Part shown: positions 59,390 to 64,000 of the stretch, piece by piece
How the letters are laid out: each line of letters opens with the position of its first letter
How positions within the stretch are numbered: the first letter of the stretch is position 1
Source of the DNA: JANXXV01 sp040002435
GTDB taxonomy: Bacteria; Acidobacteriota; Terriglobia; Bryobacterales; Bryobacteraceae
Direction of reading: 5' to 3'
DNA: 64,000 nucleotides
Assembly (NCBI GenBank): GCA_040002435.1
Contig: JBDUEM010000007.1
Coordinates: forward strand, 1-64,000
Notes under the pieces: generated by a model
Told to the model about the DNA's origin: nothing
The model's input: the letters and a program-made list of their open reading frames with translations, nothing else
The model's database searches: none
Program-made: the position numbers and the translations under genes

Positions 59390-60307
59390 ATGAAACACCT
59401 CTTGGTGGCTTTGATTGGAATCGCAGTTCCGCTCGCGGCGCGTGAACCGCTTGGGCAGCGGATTGTTCACACCGACCCCGCCAAATATCGGGAAAGCAAA
59501 GCCGTACACGCCGGCGCGGGTGCGCTCAATTACATGGCTTTGTTCGACGCCCATTCGCTCGACACAAACCTGTACTTCCTCCACCGCGGAATCATCCAGC
59601 CCAAGAGCGGGATCGGCGCTCATTTCCACAATCAAACCGAGGAGATGTTCGTCATCTTCGACGGCGAAGCGCAATTTACCATAGACGGGCGCACTTCTTT
59701 ACTAAAGGGACCGGCCGGAGCGCCGTGCCGCATGGGGCACTCTCACGCCATCTACAACGCTACCGATAAGCCGGTGCAATGGATGAACATCAACGTCAGT
59801 GCGATGAAGGATACCTACGACGCGTTCAATCTGAACGACCCGCGCGTGGACGTTCCGCTCGACCCGATTCCCGCGTTTATGAGTATGCGACTCGATCGGA
59901 TGCTGCTGCGGCCGGTGGAAGCGATGAACGGAGGAAAGGGAACTGCTCAGTACCGCCGCGTCCTGGATCCGTCCGTCTTCCTGGGACCGTGGGCTTATGT
60001 GGATCACTTGATCCTGCCGGAGGGCGCCTCCACGGGAGCCCATCTTCACCGCGAAGTAGCTGAGTTCTACTACGTGATGAACGGCGAGGGATCGGTGACA
60101 GTCTCCGGCGCCACGCCAAGGGGAGCCGCACCCGAAACCGCCCCAGTTCGCCCCGGCGACGCTGTGCCGATTCAGCTCAACGAGCTGCACTCTTTTACCA
60201 ATAGCGGCAGTCAGCCTCTGGAGTTCCTGATCGTCGGTGTCTCGCGCGACAGCAGCAAGCGAATCGACAGCATCGACGGCCAGAATCTGCCTCGCGCGAG
60301 AAACTAG
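59390..60307 (+). CDS. Exported bicupin protein
   Basis: 305 aa with a signal peptide (to about 17). Two cupin domains are visible: the first around 70-150 (GIGAHFHNQTEEMFVIFDGEAQFT; H-x-H and Glu), the second around 210-290 (STGAHLHREVAEFYYVMNGEGSVTV). Both keep the metal ligands. Such proteins include oxidases, isomerases and decarboxylases, so no reaction can be assigned. Two GGAG-like sites precede the ATG. Confidence 0.88.
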   Translation: MKHLLVALIGIAVPLAAREPLGQRIVHTDPAKYRESKAVHAGAGALNYMALFDAHSLDTNLYFLHRGIIQPKSGIGAHFHNQTEEMFVIFDGEAQFTIDGRTSLLKGPAGAPCRMGHSHAIYNATDKPVQWMNINVSAMKDTYDAFNLNDPRVDVPLDPIPAFMSMRLDRMLLRPVEAMNGGKGTAQYRRVLDPSVFLGPWAYVDHLILPEGASTGAHLHREVAEFYYVMNGEGSVTVSGATPRGAAPETAPVRPGDAVPIQLNELHSFTNSGSQPLEFLIVGVSRDSSKRIDSIDGQNLPRARN

Positions 60308-60308
60308 G

Positions 60309-60674
60309 CTATTTTCGTTTCTTCGTCCCTGTGTCAGCCTGAGCAATCACGGCGTCTTCTTTTTGATTCAGATTCACCGTACCGATCAGAGAAACGTCTC
60401 CGCCGGACGACATGATCCGCTTGCTGCTATCCTTTGTGCTGACGAAGTTAACCCCTCGGATGGTCACGAACTTCGAGATCACCTCAAGCGGCACTTTGGC
60501 CTGCAGGAGGATGATGATTTCCGATTCTGAAAGCGGTCCGCCCGCCGGCACTGCGGCGTCCGACCTGGCGCTGTCCGCCTGTGGCGCCGGCTCGGCTGCG
60601 ATCGCCAACTGACCGCAAGCCAGGCTCGCCGAGACAAGGCACACGCCTAGCGCGCGCCTGTAAATGCTGCTCAT
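60309..60674 (-). CDS. Small exported protein of unknown function
   Basis: 121 aa with a signal peptide (cleavage near ACGQLAIAAE). The mature part is a helical segment (LSESEIIILLQAKVPLEVISKFVTIRGVNF) followed by a Gly/Ser-rich strand region and a basic tail (GTKKRK). It might be a periplasmic or membrane-associated protein. A GGGGGA ribosome site precedes the start. It is convergent with the bicupin gene (1 bp between stops). Confidence 0.72.
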   Translation of the reverse strand: MSSIYRRALGVCLVSASLACGQLAIAAEPAPQADSARSDAAVPAGGPLSESEIIILLQAKVPLEVISKFVTIRGVNFVSTKDSSKRIMSSGGDVSLIGTVNLNQKEDAVIAQADTGTKKRK

Positions 60675-60755
60675 TTTCCGTTCCCCCAGTGATCTTCTTT
60701 TTGCTTAGAAACGGCAGTATAGCATCTTTCCCCTAGCGTTTAACCGCCACAAAAG

Positions 60756-60770
60756 GGTGGATTCACCACC
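60756..60770 (-). terminator. Weak hairpin between the small exported protein and LysR gene
   Basis: Minus-strand GGTGG-TGAAT-CCACC followed by CTTTTG. It may end the LysR transcript. The stem is short. Confidence 0.35.
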
Positions 60771-60803
60771 AAAAATGCAGGGAACAGCCTTAGTCAAATT
60801 GGC

Positions 60804-61697
60804 CTAGCTGACCAGTTTTTCGCGCGCGATCTCGGCGAAGTTCCTGGCGACGGTGCTGCTCGACCCGGACTTAAGAGCGAGGTCAACAGTAGTTTTGCAC
60901 GAAGCATCGACATCGCGGTAGACGGCTCCAGGAATTGTAACCTTACTTACGCACGCAGGCGCCAGTGTCACTCCGAGGCCGGCCGCCACCAGGCGGACCA
61001 GCGTAGGCCATTGCGGTGCGTCCTGCACGATCCTGGGGTGGAATCCGTTCCGCTCGCAGCATGCGATGGTTCTATCAAAGGCGAGTGGTCCCATGCGGCG
61101 CGCGAACAGGATGAAGGGTTCGTCCCGCAAATCCTTCACCCCAAATGCCCGCTTGCGAACCAGCGCGTGCCCTTCCGGCAGCACGGCAACGTAGCGCTCC
61201 TTAAGCATCGTCGTCATTTCGATGCCACCCGTGGGGTCTCCGTCGCGCAGGAACGCGAGGTCGATGGTTCCGTCAATTAGTGCGGCAATCTGCGCCGATG
61301 TCGACAGTTCACGCAGCCGGAACTCTACCTTAGGGTAACGGCGCCGGTAGGTTTCAATCGCGGCGGGAAGTTCTGTGAACATGACGGATCCGCTGAAACC
61401 CACCGTGAGCGTACCCTCCTCGCCGCGGCCCAGACGCCGCACCTGGGTTAAATCATCCTCCACCTTCTCCAACGTACTGCGGGCCCTTTCAGCCAGGAGT
61501 TGGCCCGCGACTGTCATTTTTACTCCGCGCGTTGTGCGGTCGAACAGACGGTGACCGACAATCTGTTCCAACTGTTTGATTTGCTGGCTCAGAGGCGGCT
61601 GTGCCATTCCCAGGCGGAGAGCTGCCTTGCCGAAATGGAGCGTTTCGGCTACCGACAGGAAGTAACGGAGGTGACGAAGTTCGACCTCAGAACTCAT
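60804..61697 (-). CDS. LysR-family transcriptional regulator
   Basis: 297 aa from the ATG at 61697; the frame extends three codons to a TTG. The N-terminal HTH is typical (ELRHLRYFLSVAETLHFGKAALRLG, QPPLSQQIKQLEQIVGHRLFDRT), followed by the two-lobed effector domain (GTLTVGFSGSVMFTELPAAI). It is of the CbbR/BenM-like size. It is divergent from the GNAT gene, with 83 bp between starts; LysR proteins often regulate the divergent gene. No clear T-N11-A box stands out. Confidence 0.92.
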   Translation of the reverse strand: MSSEVELRHLRYFLSVAETLHFGKAALRLGMAQPPLSQQIKQLEQIVGHRLFDRTTRGVKMTVAGQLLAERARSTLEKVEDDLTQVRRLGRGEEGTLTVGFSGSVMFTELPAAIETYRRRYPKVEFRLRELSTSAQIAALIDGTIDLAFLRDGDPTGGIEMTTMLKERYVAVLPEGHALVRKRAFGVKDLRDEPFILFARRMGPLAFDRTIACCERNGFHPRIVQDAPQWPTLVRLVAAGLGVTLAPACVSKVTIPGAVYRDVDASCKTTVDLALKSGSSSTVARNFAEIAREKLVS

Positions 61698-61780
61698 ATC
61701 GCACAAGTATAAATCATGAGCTCTAAAATATTGGACATATCACAGGCATTGCCTTAGTCTCTGTATGTAGGAGGGCGACG

Positions 61781-62266
61781 ATGACGCAAACGGAAACGAC
61801 AATCCGCGAGTTTCAAACGGGGGATGAGTCTGCTTTTCGCATCCTCAACGAGGAATGGATTACACGGTACTTCGTTATGGAAGCAAAGGACAAGGCATCG
61901 CTGGCCGATCCGTACAACACCATTGTCGTTAAAGGCGGAAGGATTTTCTTCGCCATCAGCGACGATCAGCCCATCGGTTGCTGCGCGTTGCTTGCAATGG
62001 AGCCGGGAGAGTTTGAAGTGGCAAAGATGGCCGTTACGGAAACGTCGCAGCGGACGGGAATCGGACGCCGCCTTCTGGAGGCTACGATTGCAGAGGCTCA
62101 CGCATCCGGTGCCCGCCGTCTCTACCTGGAGACGAATCGTAAGCTCGCGAACGCCATCCGGCTGTATGAATCCGTGGGATTCCGCCATCTCCCGCTGGAA
62201 CGGATTGTGCCGTCACCATACGCCCGCGCCGACGTTTACATGGAACTGAACCTGACGGCACGCTAA
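61781..62266 (+). CDS. GNAT-family N-acetyltransferase
   Basis: 161 aa with GGAGG before the ATG. The acetyl-CoA motif is QRTGIGRRLLEATIAEA (Q/R-x-x-G-x-G/A), followed by LYLETNRKLANAIRLYESVGFRH, the motif-B helix. Substrate is unknown. The stop overlaps that of the opposite Gfo/Idh/MocA gene. It is likely to be controlled by the divergent LysR protein. Confidence 0.9.
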   Translation: MTQTETTIREFQTGDESAFRILNEEWITRYFVMEAKDKASLADPYNTIVVKGGRIFFAISDDQPIGCCALLAMEPGEFEVAKMAVTETSQRTGIGRRLLEATIAEAHASGARRLYLETNRKLANAIRLYESVGFRHLPLERIVPSPYARADVYMELNLTAR

Positions 62267-63480
62267 AGGGGCAGGATTTCTTCGCGCATGGGGTCGAAGC
62301 GCAACCGCCGCTTCTGTTCGTACGCAATATTGCCCAGATGAGAAGCCTGGGCCGACCGGTGCCCAATCAGCACATCTCCGTTCGGCAGCTTGCGCGAATG
62401 CACGCAGTCCAGGAAGTTCTCCACGTGATCGATCGTCTGGTCGCGTTCGGACTTCACAATCACTGGAGTGGCTCCTTTCCCTTTGGGCAAAAACTCGTAT
62501 TGGCTCCTGGTGATATTTAACTTGCCTTCCGTGCCGCACATCTCGACGGCCGCGCCTGTGATACCGGGCGAAAGCGTCGCCTCAAATGTAGCGGTCCATT
62601 CGGCGGGATATTCCAGAAGGACGTTGATGGTGTCCGGCGCCGTGCGGCCATCCTTGTACGCGTACACTCCGCCCGCGGCCGAAGCCGAGATTGGGTTGTC
62701 CTGATCCATAAACATGTGGACGACGTCGATCCAGTGCGTGAACAGATCGGTCACCTGGCCGCCGCCGAAGTCCAGATAAGCGCGGAAATTGTAATACTGC
62801 TGCGGATCCCAGTCACGCCACTTCACTGGGCCAAGGAAGCGCGCCCAATCTAGATCCGATGGGCGCGTATTGAGCGAAGCGGGCGCCTTTTGCAGATGGG
62901 CCCCATTCCCGTGCCACCAGGTTCGGGCCAGCGTCACCTTTCCCAGCAAGCCCGCCTTCATGACTTCTTCCTTTGCCCGCAGGTAGATCTTTCCGGAGCG
63001 TTGCTGCATGCCAACCTGGCAAATCCGGTTATTAATTCGCGCCGCTTTGACAACCTCAGGGCCCTCCTCCATTTTCAGCGTCAAAGGTTTCTCAACGTAA
63101 ACGTCTTTGCCCGCATTCAAGGCATCGATGGCGATGCGGGTGTGCCAATGATCGGGCGTCGCGATCAAAACCGCATCGAGCGGCTTCACGGTTTCCAGCA
63201 TCTTTCTGTGATCGGAAAACGTGGCGGCGTTGATCGCCGTTTGCTTGGCCTTGGCGGTACGTTCGGCCCAGACGTCGCAGACACCTTTCACTTCTACGCG
63301 GTCCGTTTTGACGAACGTCTGCATCACGTAGTTCCCGCGGCCTCCGCAGCCGATCAGTCCCAGTTGGATGCGTTCGTTAGCCCCCATCACCCGGGAATAG
63401 GAGGCGGCGGTTACTGCAACAGCGCCGGTGACTGCCGTGCCGCGAAGCAGTCCGCGGCGGGAAATGTTGGTGTCTGGCAT
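62263..63480 (-). CDS. Tat-exported Gfo/Idh/MocA family oxidoreductase
   Basis: 405 aa from the ATG at 63480, chosen because the protein then starts with a twin-arginine signal (ISRRGLLRGTA). The Rossmann domain has GLIGCGGRGNYV, and the catalytic EKPLT (Lys in VYVEKPLTLKMEE) is present. The C-terminal domain has YNFRAYLDFGGGQVTDLFTHWIDVVH. The NAD(P) cofactor must be bound before Tat export, as in other acidobacterial and planctomycetal members. Substrate is unknown. It is close to the divergent trmFO (49 bp). Confidence 0.9.
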   Translation of the reverse strand: MPDTNISRRGLLRGTAVTGAVAVTAASYSRVMGANERIQLGLIGCGGRGNYVMQTFVKTDRVEVKGVCDVWAERTAKAKQTAINAATFSDHRKMLETVKPLDAVLIATPDHWHTRIAIDALNAGKDVYVEKPLTLKMEEGPEVVKAARINNRICQVGMQQRSGKIYLRAKEEVMKAGLLGKVTLARTWWHGNGAHLQKAPASLNTRPSDLDWARFLGPVKWRDWDPQQYYNFRAYLDFGGGQVTDLFTHWIDVVHMFMDQDNPISASAAGGVYAYKDGRTAPDTINVLLEYPAEWTATFEATLSPGITGAAVEMCGTEGKLNITRSQYEFLPKGKGATPVIVKSERDQTIDHVENFLDCVHSRKLPNGDVLIGHRSAQASHLGNIAYEQKRRLRFDPMREEILPL

Positions 63481-63529
63481 ATGCGCATTATATAGAACCC
63501 CGCACTTGCCGGGTTCGCTATCCTGAAGG

Positions 63530-64000
63530 TTGCCGTCCACCATTCACATTATCGGCGCCGGGCTGGCAGGATCGGAGGCAGCCTGGCAGGTATCCCGCGC
63601 GGGCTTGAACGTCATCCTGTACGAGATGCGTCCGGGCAAGCAGACACCCGCCCATAAGACAAGTCATATGGCGGAACTGGTTTGTAGCAATTCGCTGAAG
63701 AGCGAATCTGAGAATTCCGCGCCGTGGCTACTCAAGGAAGAGCTTCGCAAGCTCGATTCGCTTGCCATGCGGATCGCCAGCGAAACGCGCGTACCCGCAG
63801 GGCATGCTCTTACCGTGGATCGCGACCTCTTCGCCGCCGCTGTCACGAAGGCAATCGAAGAACTGCCGAACGTTGAAATCCGGCGCGAAGAAGTGACCAC
63901 GCTGCCGGACGATGAGCCTGTCATCATCGCTACCGGCCCCCTGACCAGCGATGCGCTGGCGCTGGAGATAGCCCGCCTCACCGGCTCGGAGCGCCTCTTC
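63530..64000 (+). CDS. trmFO: Folate-dependent tRNA methyltransferase TrmFO, 3' end cut by window
   Basis: The first 157 residues of trmFO. FAD-binding GAGLAGSEAA (9-18), YEMRPGKQTPAH, and the diagnostic AELVCSNSLKSE (conserved Cys) identify it. It methylates U54 of tRNA using methylene-tetrahydrofolate and FADH2. The only in-frame start after a TGA at 63524-63526 is TTG at 63530. The gene runs off the right edge. Confidence 0.93.
   Translation, partial: MPSTIHIIGAGLAGSEAAWQVSRAGLNVILYEMRPGKQTPAHKTSHMAELVCSNSLKSESENSAPWLLKEELRKLDSLAMRIASETRVPAGHALTVDRDLFAAAVTKAIEELPNVEIRREEVTTLPDDEPVIIATGPLTSDALALEIARLTGSERLF

Noticed and set aside
1..64000. tRNA, rRNA, CRISPR and insertion sequences
   Set aside because: Searched by eye for T-loop GTTCGA patterns, spaced direct repeats and transposase motifs; hits all lay inside clear coding sequence or lacked structure.

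Overview
The window is GC-rich chromosomal DNA, densely packed with genes on both strands, from what looks like an Acidobacteriota member of the Solibacter/Bryobacter type. That placement is an inference from gene content: an Oar-like TonB receptor with a carboxypeptidase-regulatory N-terminus, DUF1501 and PSCyt/DUF1549-DUF1553 proteins, many Tat-exported enzymes, alpha-L-fucosidase, quinoprotein dehydrogenase and SelA-like PLP proteins. I saw no transposase, integrase, CRISPR array, rRNA or tRNA. About 55 protein genes are supported. Two are cut by the window edges: an unrecognised exported protein at the left and trmFO at the right.

Layout. 1-10968: a catabolic cluster in which every complete product carries a Sec or Tat signal. 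The minus strand holds aldose 1-epimerase, a SelA-like PLP enzyme, an amidohydrolase and the partial gene. The plus strand holds a cytochrome-PQQ dehydrogenase, a gluconolactonase-like protein, a second SelA-like enzyme and a D-threonine-aldolase-like enzyme. 10986-14190: divergent housekeeping GTPases typA and der. 14510-20564: an RND efflux operon (adaptor, permease, TolC-like channel) ending in a degenerate receiver protein. 20554-24080: a NarL-type two-component pair, divergent from a sulfatase. 24206-26342: three TadE/TadG-like pilus-type proteins. 26400-28760: an MrfA-like helicase.

28928-31112: a MacA-like adaptor and an ABC ATPase without a permease. 31265-35918: a zinc-ribbon/proline-rich membrane protein, a TPR protein and a truncated haemoglobin whose start is preceded by a perfect hairpin. 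35929-36984: a glycosyltransferase. 37120-42388: sigma factor, anti-sigma factor and Oar-like receptor in a 4-bp-overlap operon. 42385-49110 (minus): an operon of DUF1501, PSCyt/DUF1549-DUF1553, LacI regulator and GH29 fucosidase. 49151-51076: a serine hydrolase and a glycine-zipper protein. 51262-53734 (minus): an exported sugar-isomerase-like protein and an MFS transporter. 53909-53980: a 23-residue lysine-rich microprotein with its own promoter and terminator.

54194-57079: RlpA-like lipoprotein, sigma-54 activator and glycosyltransferase. 57076-64000: small hypotheticals, an acyl-CoA mutase catalytic subunit, a bicupin, LysR and GNAT genes, a Tat-exported Gfo/Idh/MocA protein, and the start of trmFO.

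Taken together the region suggests a saprophytic soil-type lifestyle based on periplasmic or outer-membrane processing of sugars, amino sugars, fucosides and sulfate esters. The most unusual items are the fully exported PLP/quinoprotein cluster, the lysine-rich microprotein gene, the hairpin over the haemoglobin start, the sigma/anti-sigma/receptor operon, and the acyl-CoA mutase with an altered substrate-site residue.
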